Shown here piece after piece: positions 18,165 through 26,700 of a stretch of DNA of 52,326 nt. The stretch comes from JAPLNB01 sp964451955 (lineage in GTDB: Bacteria > Planctomycetota > Phycisphaerae > Tepidisphaerales > Tepidisphaeraceae): contig CAYVKG010000023.1 in the NCBI GenBank assembly GCA_964451955.1, positions 1 through 52,326 of the forward strand. Direction: 5' to 3'. A model generated the notes under the pieces. It had not been told where the DNA came from. It did no database searches and worked only from the letters and a program-made list of their open reading frames with translations. A program made the position numbers and the translations under genes. The first letter of the stretch is position 1; the number at the start of each line of letters is the position of its first letter.

Positions 18165-18466
18165 GGCGAGTGTTTTCTGGCAAAAGGGGCGAGTCTGTGG
18201 GGAATTGTGCGGATGGCGGCGAAACTCAGGGGAGGAATTGAACGATATGAGTAATAGAGGGCATGGGACTTGGAAGGGGCGAGGAGAGAATGGGAGAGAC
18301 GACACGGGAACGGGAGCACCAGGCGGTGTTTCCGTTCTCTCTTTTTCGGGGGTTGGCGCGAGCGTGTTGATCGCTTGGTTGTGCCTCGCTGCGGTTGACA
18401 CGCCGGGCGTCTTTGTGAACATGACCGGATTGGGACCGGGTGTTGACCGGCCGGAGCGTGCCAGTG
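18165..18466. other. Intergenic region before the arrestin-like/ATPase operon
   Basis: About 300 bases. A plus-strand frame from 18247 overlaps the next gene but is Gly/Arg-rich and without domain features; I do not call it. No terminator hairpin behind the ThuA gene was seen. Confidence 0.35.
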
Positions 18467-18838
18467 ATGGCGAAGTTGGATCTGCAATTTGCCGAAGGCA
18501 AGACGGCGTTCAGGCCTGCGGAGACGATTACCGGGGTGGTTACCTGGGATTTGGAGCAGAGGGCGGAAGCGATTGATATTCGGCTGGGCTGGCGGACGCG
18601 AGGCAAGGGTGGCGTGGATCAAGAGGTGGTGGATCGCAAGCGGCTTGAGAATCCGGAGGCCAAGGGAGAACAGGCATTCGAGTTCACGGCTCCTGTGCTG
18701 CCGATCAGTTTCTCAGGCAAGATTGTTGCGGTCGTGTGGTCGGTCAGCGTGGTGGTGATGCCGGCTGGCGCAGAGGCGCAGCGGGTGATTACGATCTCAC
18801 CGACAGGCGTCGAGGTGGACCTGTACGCGTTGCCATGA
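18467..18838 (+). CDS. Small arrestin/Spo0M-like beta-sandwich protein (putative)
   Basis: A 123-residue protein with no signal peptide. The pattern FAEGKTAFRPAETITGVVTW, then a block ending in IDIRLGWRTRGKG, EFTAPVLPISFSGKIVAVVW and a terminal beta-strand resembles the single beta-sandwich of arrestin-N/Spo0M-type proteins: a sticky strand, a P-x-S-x-x-G turn, then paired strands. That likeness is by eye only. Its TGA overlaps the ATG of the next gene (ATGA at 18835-18838), so the two are translationally coupled and probably act together, perhaps as a small partner or adaptor of the ATPase. Function unknown. Confidence 0.55.
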   Translation: MAKLDLQFAEGKTAFRPAETITGVVTWDLEQRAEAIDIRLGWRTRGKGGVDQEVVDRKRLENPEAKGEQAFEFTAPVLPISFSGKIVAVVWSVSVVVMPAGAEAQRVITISPTGVEVDLYALP

Positions 18839-19395
18839 AAGCGAGGGAGAATCCATTTTCGATGGATCGTGTGGAACGGTTTCGTTATCGGCCGCTCAGC
18901 TGTTCATGGGGGGAATTGTTGGAGCGGCTGGTTTCGCTGGAATACCGGGGCGCGATCGTGGGGCCGGAGGGCAGCGGCAAGACGACGCTGTTGGAGGATC
19001 TTCGGGATCGGTTGGGAGGGACCGGGTTTGGGGTGCGTTGGGGGGCGGTGAAGGCCGATGGTCGCGGAATGTCGGCGGGTGAATGGAAGGAAATGTTGTC
19101 GGGCCTGACGGTCGGTGACATCATTCTGTTTGACGGCGCGGACCATCTGTCGTGGCTGGACTGGCAGCGTTTGCGGTGGCGGTCGCGCCGGGCGGGAGGG
19201 CTGGTGGTGGCGGTTCATCGTGAAGGGATGTTGCCGACGCTGCTGAAGACGCGGACAACGCCGGGCCTGTTGGGGGAGATGATAACGGAACTGACGGGCC
19301 GGGAATGCCCGGATGTCGAAGTGCTGTATGGGAAGCACCGGGGGAACATTCGCGAGGCGATCCGGGAGATGTACGATCGGATGGCTGAAGCGTAG
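18835..19395 (+). CDS. P-loop ATP-binding protein of unknown function
   Basis: A 186-residue single-domain cytoplasmic NTPase. Walker A is GPEGSGKT (43-50). A Walker-B-like strand IILFDGADHLSW follows (D100, with Gly-Ala in place of the usual Glu). A block around GGLVVAVHREGMLPTLL may form sensor 1. The N-terminal NPFSMDRVERFRYRP looks like a conserved docking segment. The C-terminal helix RGNIREAIREMYDRM resembles the lid of small AAA proteins. There are no nuclease, helicase or transporter features. It is coupled by a 4-base overlap to the arrestin-like gene and followed 3 bases later by the DUF4186 gene. Confidence 0.7.
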   Translation: MKARENPFSMDRVERFRYRPLSCSWGELLERLVSLEYRGAIVGPEGSGKTTLLEDLRDRLGGTGFGVRWGAVKADGRGMSAGEWKEMLSGLTVGDIILFDGADHLSWLDWQRLRWRSRRAGGLVVAVHREGMLPTLLKTRTTPGLLGEMITELTGRECPDVEVLYGKHRGNIREAIREMYDRMAEA

Positions 19396-19398
19396 GGT

Positions 19399-19833
19399 AT
19401 GCGCGACTTGGAGGAGTTATTTCGATCGTTGGGGCGATCGGCTTTCCGATCGCGGTTCCGTTTGCGCGCGGCCGAGTTGCGGTGCATTCGTGAGAAGGGG
19501 ATGGAGGCGGTGTTGCGACATGCGCGATCGTTCGTGGAGTCGCGGCTGGCGTCCGCGGAGCCGGCGAATGACGGTCGGCAGACGCCGATGCGCAATCACC
19601 CGGTTTTTGTGGCGCAGCACGCGACGGCGACCTGTTGCCGGGGATGCCTGGCGAAATGGCATGGCATTGCCAAGGGCAGGGAACTGAGCGGGGAGGAGAT
19701 CGACTATGTTGCGCGAGTGATCGAACGCTGGCTGGAATCGCAATGCCACGGCGAGCAACGAGTCGAGCGGCAGGGGGAGTTGTGGCCCGAAAAGTGCGGG
19801 GCGGCACGGCGTGGATATAATGCTGCGTTATGA
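19399..19833 (+). CDS. DUF4186 family protein
   Basis: A 144-residue protein matching my memory of DUF4186: FRSRFRLRAAELRCI near the start, NDGRQTP at 57-63, then HPVFVAQHATATCC (67-80) and RGCLAKWHGI (81-90), and a helical tail. The cluster C79-C80-x2-C83 with H88 and the preceding His looks like a metal- or redox-active site; that is inference. There is no signal peptide. It starts 3 bases after the ATPase stop and its TGA overlaps the ATG of the radical SAM gene (ATGA, 19830-19833). The biochemical role of the family is unknown to me. Confidence 0.75.
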   Translation: MRDLEELFRSLGRSAFRSRFRLRAAELRCIREKGMEAVLRHARSFVESRLASAEPANDGRQTPMRNHPVFVAQHATATCCRGCLAKWHGIAKGRELSGEEIDYVARVIERWLESQCHGEQRVERQGELWPEKCGAARRGYNAAL

Positions 19834-21182
19834 CGGAACCGGTTTCGATTGCGGATCATGCGAGCGCTTTCCACGTGATGACCAAGCCCATCGGTCCGAT
19901 CTGCAATCTGGGCTGCAGCTACTGTTTCTATCTGGAGAAGGAGCGGCTATATCCGGAGACATCGAACTTCCGGATGACGGAAGAGGTCTTGGATCGATAC
20001 GTTCGTCAGTACATCGAGGCGCAGGAGGTCTCGGAGGTGTCGTTCGCATGGCAAGGCGGGGAGCCGACGCTGATGGGTCTGGATTTTTTCGAGCGGGTCG
20101 TGGCTTTTCAGAAACGATACGCGAACGGGAAGCGGATCGCGAACGCCTTTCAGACAAACGGGACGCTCCTGGATGACGCGTGGTGCGCGTTTCTGAAGGC
20201 CAACGAGTTTCTGGTGGGTCTGAGCATTGACGGCCCGCGGGAGTTGCACGATCGATATCGGCTGGACAAGAAGGGATTGCCAACGTTCGATGGCGTGATG
20301 CGGGGGATGGGCTTCTTGAAGAAGCACGATGTGGACTTCAATGCGATGTGCGTGGTCAATCACGCGAATGCGAGGAAGCCGCTCGATGTTTACCGATTTC
20401 TGAGAGATGAGGTTTCGGGGTACATGCAGTTCATACCGCTGGTTGAGCGGGCTGGCGGAGGGGAGTGTTTGGCGCAACCCCCGGGGCGTGCGACGGCGGC
20501 GACGGACGCGAGGGCGGTGACGGAGTGGTCGGTGGAGCCCGGCGCGTTTGGCGAATTTTTGTGCCAGATCTTTGACGAATGGGTGCGGCGGGACGTTGGG
20601 CGCACCTTTGTGCAGATATTCGACGTTCAGCTCGGTGTGTGGATGGGGATGGGGGCCAGTCTGTGCGTGTTTGCCGAGACATGCGGGAAGGCAATGGCAC
20701 TGGAGCACAACGGCGACCTTTATTCCTGCGACCATTATGTCTACCCGGAATACCGGCTGGGGAACATCATGTCGGCGGAACTGCGCGCGCTGGTGGACAG
20801 CGAGGCACAGCGGCGCTTTGGGGAGGCCAAGCGCGACAGCTTGCCGAAGTATTGTCGGGAATGCGATGTGCGGTTTGCCTGCAACGGGGAATGTCCGAAG
20901 CATCGCTTCATGAAGACGCCCGACGGGGAGGACGGGCTGAACTACCTTTGCGCAGGCTACAAGCGGTTCTTCCACCACATTGACCGGTACATGTCGTTGA
21001 TGGCGCGGTTGCTTCGCCAGCAACGCCCGGCGGCGGACATCATGGGGATGATAGCCGAGCACGAGGCGAGGCAGCGGGAGGTGACGCCCCGGGCAAAGCC
21101 GGGTCGAAACGACCCGTGTCCCTGTGGGTCGGGAATGAAATACAAGAAATGCTGTGGAAAGGCGGGTCAGGACGGGCGGTGA
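19830..21182 (+). CDS. Radical SAM protein, anaerobic sulfatase maturase type, with C-terminal SEC-C motif
   Basis: A 450-residue radical SAM enzyme. The [4Fe-4S]-SAM site is CNLGCSYC (C25, C29, C32), followed by AWQGGEPTLMG. The SPASM region carries the auxiliary-cluster cysteines (ETCGKAM, YSCDHYVYPEYRLGNI, YCRECDVRFACNGECPKHR, YLCAGYKRF). Such enzymes convert an active-site Cys or Ser of sulfatases to formylglycine in the cytoplasm. At the C-terminus, RNDPCPCGSGMKYKKCCG (426-443) is a SEC-C zinc motif like that of SecA. No sulfatase is encoded in this window. Translationally coupled to DUF4186. A TATAAT at 19816-19821 inside the preceding gene has no -35 partner. Confidence 0.88.
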   Translation: MTEPVSIADHASAFHVMTKPIGPICNLGCSYCFYLEKERLYPETSNFRMTEEVLDRYVRQYIEAQEVSEVSFAWQGGEPTLMGLDFFERVVAFQKRYANGKRIANAFQTNGTLLDDAWCAFLKANEFLVGLSIDGPRELHDRYRLDKKGLPTFDGVMRGMGFLKKHDVDFNAMCVVNHANARKPLDVYRFLRDEVSGYMQFIPLVERAGGGECLAQPPGRATAATDARAVTEWSVEPGAFGEFLCQIFDEWVRRDVGRTFVQIFDVQLGVWMGMGASLCVFAETCGKAMALEHNGDLYSCDHYVYPEYRLGNIMSAELRALVDSEAQRRFGEAKRDSLPKYCRECDVRFACNGECPKHRFMKTPDGEDGLNYLCAGYKRFFHHIDRYMSLMARLLRQQRPAADIMGMIAEHEARQREVTPRAKPGRNDPCPCGSGMKYKKCCGKAGQDGR

Positions 21183-21197
21183 AGGGGGGACTGCGGA

Positions 21198-21226
21198 TTG
21201 CGTAGGATGTGATTTTGGCCTAGGCT
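21198..21226 (+). promoter_or_regulatory. Promoter of metF
   Basis: TTGCGT (21198-21203), 17-base spacer, TAGGCT (21221-21226). The -10 ends 11 bases before the ATG, so the leader would be only about 5 bases and has no Shine-Dalgarno. Confidence 0.45.
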
Positions 21227-21237
21227 CATAGTGGACC

Positions 21238-22164
21238 ATGCATATAGAGGACATTTTCAGACAGCATCGGACGACGTTTTCGTTTGAGTTCTTCCCGCCG
21301 CGCACGGATGTCGCGGCAACGCAGCTTTTCGAGGAGATGCGGAAGCTCGAATCGCTTCGTCCGACGTTTGTGTCGGTGACATACGGGGCGGGGGGATCGA
21401 CCCGGGAGCGCACGCACAATCTGGTCTTGCGGATCAAGCAGGAAACGTCGCTGGATCCGATACCCCACCTAACGTGCGTGTGCCACACTCGAGAGGAACT
21501 GAGAGAGATTGTCAGTCGCTACGCCCAGGCGGAAGTGAGCAACATCCTCGCGTTAGGGGGTGATGTGCCGAAGGAACTGTCTCCGTACGATCGATCGCGG
21601 GATGGATTTCGTCATGCGGAGGGGCTTGTGCGTTTCATTCGTGAGCTTGGGCGATCGGGGATTCACGGGGACGCTCGGGGATTTGGGATTGGCGTGGCGG
21701 GGTTTCCCGAGGGCCACCCCGAGACCCCGAACCGAATGCTTGAAATGGAATACCTGAAGGCGAAGGTGGAGGCCGGCGCGGACTACATCGTGACGCAGCT
21801 GTTTTTCAATAACGAAGACTTTTACGATTTCCGGGACCGGTGCGACGCCGTGGGGATCAAGGTGCCGATTATCGCGGGGATCATGCCGATCACCAGCAAG
21901 GCGAGCATGGAGGCGATCCCGAGGCTGGCGTTGGGCGCGAGGTATCCCGGGAAACTGCTGAAGCGGCTGATGAAGTGTGCCGACGACAATTCGATTCGCC
22001 GGCTGGGGCTGGATTGGGCGACGCAGCAATGCCGGGCGCTCTTGGACAACAACGTGCGGGGCATCCATTTCTACACCATGAACCGGGCGACGGCGACGGT
22101 GGAGATTTACCGTCGGCTTGGGGCGAGCACGAGCGAGGAATTGGCGGAGCTGTCGTCACCGTGA
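21238..22164 (+). CDS. metF: Methylenetetrahydrofolate reductase
   Basis: MetF reduces 5,10-methylene-THF to 5-methyl-THF, using FAD and NAD(P)H, to supply methyl groups for methionine. The 308-residue protein has the TIM-barrel signatures FSFEFFPPRT near the N-terminus, VSVTYGAGGSTRERT, HLTCVCHTREEL, ILALGGDVP (the FAD-binding stretch) and QLFFNNEDFYDF, and the C-terminal GIHFYTMNRA. Length and order are typical. The start has no Shine-Dalgarno and sits directly behind a promoter. It converges with the Dabb gene; the stops are 18 bases apart. Confidence 0.95.
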   Translation: MHIEDIFRQHRTTFSFEFFPPRTDVAATQLFEEMRKLESLRPTFVSVTYGAGGSTRERTHNLVLRIKQETSLDPIPHLTCVCHTREELREIVSRYAQAEVSNILALGGDVPKELSPYDRSRDGFRHAEGLVRFIRELGRSGIHGDARGFGIGVAGFPEGHPETPNRMLEMEYLKAKVEAGADYIVTQLFFNNEDFYDFRDRCDAVGIKVPIIAGIMPITSKASMEAIPRLALGARYPGKLLKRLMKCADDNSIRRLGLDWATQQCRALLDNNVRGIHFYTMNRATATVEIYRRLGASTSEELAELSSP

Positions 22165-22182
22165 TCAGGTCATTCGGGCGGG

Positions 22183-22482
22183 CTATTTGAAATCGTAGAC
22201 TTGGACGCGCTTCCAGCAGGCGTGATTGCGCGCAATGAACTGCTTGTGGAGGGGATGTTCCTGGTAGGCGTCGTGGGCGACGGCATCGTCGAGGAGAACG
22301 CAGAGGCCGACGTGGTAACTGTTGTCCACGACCGGCCGGGGCGTCATGGCGGGTCGGCCGACGAAGAGTTGGCGGACCACTGGGATCTTGGCGAGATATG
22401 CCTGGCAATCGTCGATGATCTGCTGCCGCATGGAGTCGGTTGCGCTTTCATTCAACCAGAAATACACGCTGTGGACGAACAT
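22183..22482 (-). CDS. Dabb (stress-responsive A/B barrel) family protein
   Basis: A 99-residue protein, MFVHSVYFWLNESA at the start, MTPRPVVDNSYHVGLCVLL in the middle and EHPLHKQFIARN near the end, the typical layout of the dimeric ferredoxin-like Dabb domain (PF07876 type). These small cytoplasmic proteins form homodimers; some bind or convert small hydrophobic molecules, most are uncharacterised. AGGAGA is placed 7-8 bases before the ATG (22480-22482), which supports this short start over the longer upstream frame. Single-gene unit. Confidence 0.85.
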   Translation of the reverse strand: MFVHSVYFWLNESATDSMRQQIIDDCQAYLAKIPVVRQLFVGRPAMTPRPVVDNSYHVGLCVLLDDAVAHDAYQEHPLHKQFIARNHACWKRVQVYDFK

Positions 22483-22548
22483 GGTGGGGTCTCCTGGGGA
22501 TCCGAGGATAGTGCGAAAATGGCGGGAAGGCAAAGGCGGGGAAGCCGG

Positions 22549-22576
22549 TTGCGGCGGTGACGATTTTGGGTAACGT
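22549..22576 (+). promoter_or_regulatory. Promoter of the GT4 gene
   Basis: TTGCGG (22549-22554), 16-base spacer, TAACGT (22571-22576), ending 8 bases before the ATG at 22585. Transcription would begin at or next to the start codon. Confidence 0.4.
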
Positions 22577-22584
22577 ACGACGGG

Positions 22585-23661
22585 ATGATTCGAGTGCTGC
22601 ATGTTGTCGATCGGTTTGCGGACTTTCAGACGCGGCGCTGTGTAGAGGTGCTTTCGCGTTCGATTGGGGACGGTTTTCAGACAAGCGTTCGGACGATCGG
22701 TCATGGTGGCGACTGGCCCAACATGCTGTTGGCGATCCGCGGACTTCGGAGGGAAGGGGGATATGACCTGGTTCATGTGTGGAGCACAGGGGCGCTGACG
22801 GCGGTCGGCATCGCTGGGCCATCGCGAATTGTGTATTCTCCGCCGAGTCTGGTTCGAGGGCGCGATGTGGGTTGGCTCCGGGCCATGATGGCGTATCGTG
22901 ACGTGCAGGTGGTGAGCCCGACGAGAACGATGCATCAGGCATTGTTGCGAGCGGGAATCGCTGCCGAACGCTGCAGGGTCATTCGTCCGGGGGTGGATTT
23001 TTCGCGAGTCAGCGGTCGGAAGGAACCGGCGATCCGCGCGGCACTCGGTTTGAAGGCAGATGATTACGTGCTGCTGGCGGTGGGTGAATCGACGCGGTCG
23101 GCAAGCCACGAGGATGCCGTGTGGGCGGCGGCGATCCTGCACGTTCTCGATCCGCAGTACAAGCTGCTGATCTGGGGCGAGGGACCGGCGGTCGGGCAGG
23201 CCAAGGCATTCGCGCGGCGGATAAGCTCGGGCGATCTCTTGCGCGTGGGCAGCGAGCGGCTAGGAGCGGGAGTGGAGTTTGAGCGGCTGCTTCGGGCGGC
23301 GGACCTGGCTGTGAATACCGCGACGGGTTCGGTCAGTGCGCTGCCGGTGGCGATGGGCATGGCCGCGGCGCTTCCGATCGTATCGACGGTGACAAGGGGG
23401 TCGAGCGAGCTGCTGGAGGATCATCATAGCGCAATACTGGTTCCGGCGCGTTCTCCGCGTCTGATGGCGCAGCGGATCATGGAGCTTCGGCAGGACAGCG
23501 GTTTGCAGCGGAAGCTCTGTGAGACCGCCAGGACTGAGGCCTACCAGTACTGGTCCCTGACGAAGTTTGTGGAGGGATACCGGAATCTGTACGCGCAACT
23601 CGCGAGAGATGAAACGGCGAACGCGCATGGCTGCCCGGCTTCTCCATCTTTCCCGGTTTAG
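22585..23661 (+). CDS. Glycosyltransferase, GT4-like
   Basis: A 358-residue GT-B glycosyltransferase. The N-terminal domain begins IRVLHVVDRFADFQT and continues with YDLVHVWSTGAL and SPTRTMHQALL. The C-terminal nucleotide-sugar domain starts with RVIRPGVDFSR and includes LLAVGESTR, YKLLIWGEGP, and the block LLRAADLAVNTATGS to VTRGSSELLEDHHSAILVP, which corresponds to the usual E-x7-E donor site of GT4 enzymes. It is cytoplasmic or peripheral to the membrane; donor and acceptor are unknown. It stands alone, so it is not part of a visible polysaccharide cluster. No Shine-Dalgarno at the start. Confidence 0.82.
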   Translation: MIRVLHVVDRFADFQTRRCVEVLSRSIGDGFQTSVRTIGHGGDWPNMLLAIRGLRREGGYDLVHVWSTGALTAVGIAGPSRIVYSPPSLVRGRDVGWLRAMMAYRDVQVVSPTRTMHQALLRAGIAAERCRVIRPGVDFSRVSGRKEPAIRAALGLKADDYVLLAVGESTRSASHEDAVWAAAILHVLDPQYKLLIWGEGPAVGQAKAFARRISSGDLLRVGSERLGAGVEFERLLRAADLAVNTATGSVSALPVAMGMAAALPIVSTVTRGSSELLEDHHSAILVPARSPRLMAQRIMELRQDSGLQRKLCETARTEAYQYWSLTKFVEGYRNLYAQLARDETANAHGCPASPSFPV

Positions 23662-23775
23662 CCAGCCCGCATTATCGGGTTGTTGATGCGACCAAATTGG
23701 GGGACGCGTTTTATTCATTTGCGGAAGTGAATGTGCGCAGTCACAATTGCGGGTCAAGCCAACACGGAGAGTGAG

Positions 23776-26700
23776 ATGACACGCCAATTGCTGTTGACTG
23801 CGGCTGTTGTTTTCTTGTCAAGTGTGGCGCAGGCTCGATCGCACCTGATACGGCAACCGAGCTATGCGAACGGCAAGATCGCGTTCAGCTATCTTGGGGA
23901 CATCTGGACGGCTAAAGACGACGGTTCGGCGATCCAGAGGCTGACGGTTCACAATGCCCGGGACGTGTTGGCGCGATTCTCTCCGGACGGAAGGACGATA
24001 GCGTTCTCGTCCAATCGGGAGGGCAATTACGACGTCTACGTCATCCCAGCCCAAGGCGGCAAGGCGCGTCAACTGACGTTTCACAGTGCTGACGACTACG
24101 TGGTGGGCTGGTCGCCGGATGGCCGAAGGGTGATTTTTCAGTCGACGCGAGCGAAGGGGGTGTTTCCAAGCGTATCGACCCTGTTTGAGATTGGGATGGA
24201 AGGTGGAACGGAGGAGTCGTTGCCAACCGACTGGGGTTCGTGGGCGAGCTACTCCGCCGACGGCGAGAAGATGGCTTTCACGCGTCATCCGGGGGTTTGG
24301 TCCCGGAAGCACTATCGCGGCAGCTATGCCGTTGACCTCTGGTTGATGGATGTGAAAGCGAAGAAGTTCAAGCGGCTGGGGGACGACGACTACAAGGGGA
24401 ACTACCTGTGGCCGATGTATGCACCGAACGGCGACATCTATTTTGTCGCGGACTGCCTGCCCAATGAGAAAGGGATCGAGTTTGGCGGCCCGGAGGTGAT
24501 GAAGAGCGTGAACAACATCTGGAAGATCCCGGCACAAGGGGGCCCACCGGTGCAGGTGACGCGTCATCGGTCGGGGAATCTGTTCTTCCCGAGCATGTCG
24601 GCCGACGGGAAGACGATCGTGTATGAGGAGAACTTCGGTTTGTGGAAGCTGGATACGGCGAGCGGGAACACGGAGGAGATCCGGATTGAGATTCGGTCTG
24701 ATTTGAAGGAGAACGAGTTGGAGCTTCGGACGATGCAGTCTGAGGCCGAGGAATTCTGCCTGTCGCCGTCAGGCAAGCGGGCGGTCTTGTGCACGCGTGG
24801 CGAGATATTCAGCATTGCGACCGACCGGGGGGATATACAGCGGGTATCCGAGACGGCGTGGCGCGAGCAGGATCCACAGTGGTCGCCCGATGGGAAGTGG
24901 ATCGCGTTCATTTCGGATCGGACGGGACGGGAAGAGATCTGGATGTCGGACGAACGGGCGCGGAATGTCAAGCAGCTCAGTGACGCGGACTGCAACAAGT
25001 CGTCGCTGGTGTGGTCGGGGGATTCCAAGTACCTGCTCTGGTCGGGTTCGGACCGGAAGCTTCGGCGAGTGAACGTTGGGACGGGAGACACGGAGGAGGT
25101 GGCGGCGAGCGACGCCGGTCCGATCGTTTCGGCGCAGTTCTCGCCCGATGGCAAGTGGATTTCGTATACGAAGCATGACCGGATGCTGCGGTACCAGGTT
25201 TATCTGAAGCAATTGGACGGGGGCGTGGAGCGCATGATCAGTTCAGAGCAGTTTTTGACGGCGAGCGGCGCCAAGTGGACGCCTGACGGCAAGAAGCTGG
25301 TGTTTCTGGGCGGGATCGGCGCCCCGGCGATGGCGTCGCTGAACCGGACGACGGCGCAGTTGTACAGCCTGTCGCTGACGCCGATCGAGAAGAAGCCCGA
25401 CGACCGGGACGTGGATAGTGAAGAGGAGGCGACTCGGCCCCCGGACGGCGGGCGTCGGACGCGCGTGTTTCCGCTCGGGATCACGTTGCCGCCGACCACG
25501 GCGCCCTCGGATCGCCGCGGCGATTCGGGGGTGGAGGTGAAGATCGCGTGGGAGGGGATGGAACGGCGCATTCGTCAGCTGACGCAGCTGGGCGGTTCGG
25601 TGTACAGCGTTGTGCCATCGCCTGACAGCCGGACGTATCTCTTTGCCGCGGGGGGCGATGAGCCGGGAGGAGGGGGGCTGTACACGATCAACGAAGACGG
25701 TTCGCGGCTGACGCGGCTGGTGACCGCGGCGCCATCGGAGAGCGCGGGCGGCTCGTCTCGCGGGCGTGGGGGTTTCGGATCGCTGCAGTGGACGAAGGAC
25801 GGGCGGTCGATCTATTACCTGCAGGGCGGAGGGATCTATGCGGTTGGAGCCCCGCCGTCGGCGCCGTCGGATTCACAGGCGCCGTCCGGGGGTTCCCGTA
25901 CAGAGGGCCGGGGGACGCGGGGAGCATCGGTTGCCGAGGCATCGTCATCGGCACCGCGGCGGATCAGTTTCACGATTCGGATGCAGGTGGACGTGGCGGC
26001 GGAGCGGCGGCAGGTTTTCCTTGAAGCGTGGCGCGTGATGAAGACGCGATTCTATGATCCGAAGATGCACGGCGTTGATTGGGCCGCGGCCAGGAGCACA
26101 TACGAGCCGCTGCTGAAGGACGTGGCTGATTCCGACGAACTGCACAACGTGATCATGCAGATGATCGGCGAGCTGAACGCTTCGCACACGGGCGTATCAG
26201 GTGGGGACACGACCGGATTGAATGCGGAGCGTGCCCAGACGCGTTTTCCGGGTTTCGACATCGAGCCGGATGCATCAGGGTCGTACAAGGTCTCTCACGT
26301 TTACAAGGATGGACCTGCCGATCACGACTATGTGAAGTTGCAGACGGGCAATTTCATCCTTGCCGTGAACGGGAAGCCTCTGAAGACGTCGGACAACTAC
26401 TGGGCGATGTTCAATCTGGTTCCGGGTCGGAAGTTCGAATTCACGGTGAACTCCAAGCCGCAGACGGCCGGTTCGTGGAGCGTAACCATTGAGCCGATAT
26501 CAGCAGCTGCGCAATCGAACCTGGACTATGAACGCTGGGTGGACAGCCGAAGAGCGATGGTTGACAAGCTGTCGGACAAGCAGATCGGGTATTTGCACAT
26601 CAAGGCGATGGATGCGCCGTCGCTGGCGAGATTTCAGCGTGACTTGCTGGCGAATCAAGAGAAGAAGGCGTTGATCATTGACCAGCGGTTCAATGGAGGC

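Noticed and set aside
18247..18576. 110-codon frame before the arrestin-like gene
   Set aside because: Gly/Arg-rich, overlaps the better supported gene in another frame and has no recognisable domain.
19816..19821. TATAAT just before the radical SAM gene as a promoter
   Set aside because: No -35 partner, and the gene is already coupled to DUF4186 by an ATGA overlap; probably chance inside coding sequence.
19947..21488. Minus-strand frame of 513 codons across the radical SAM gene and metF
   Set aside because: Spans two well-supported plus-strand genes and has no family features.
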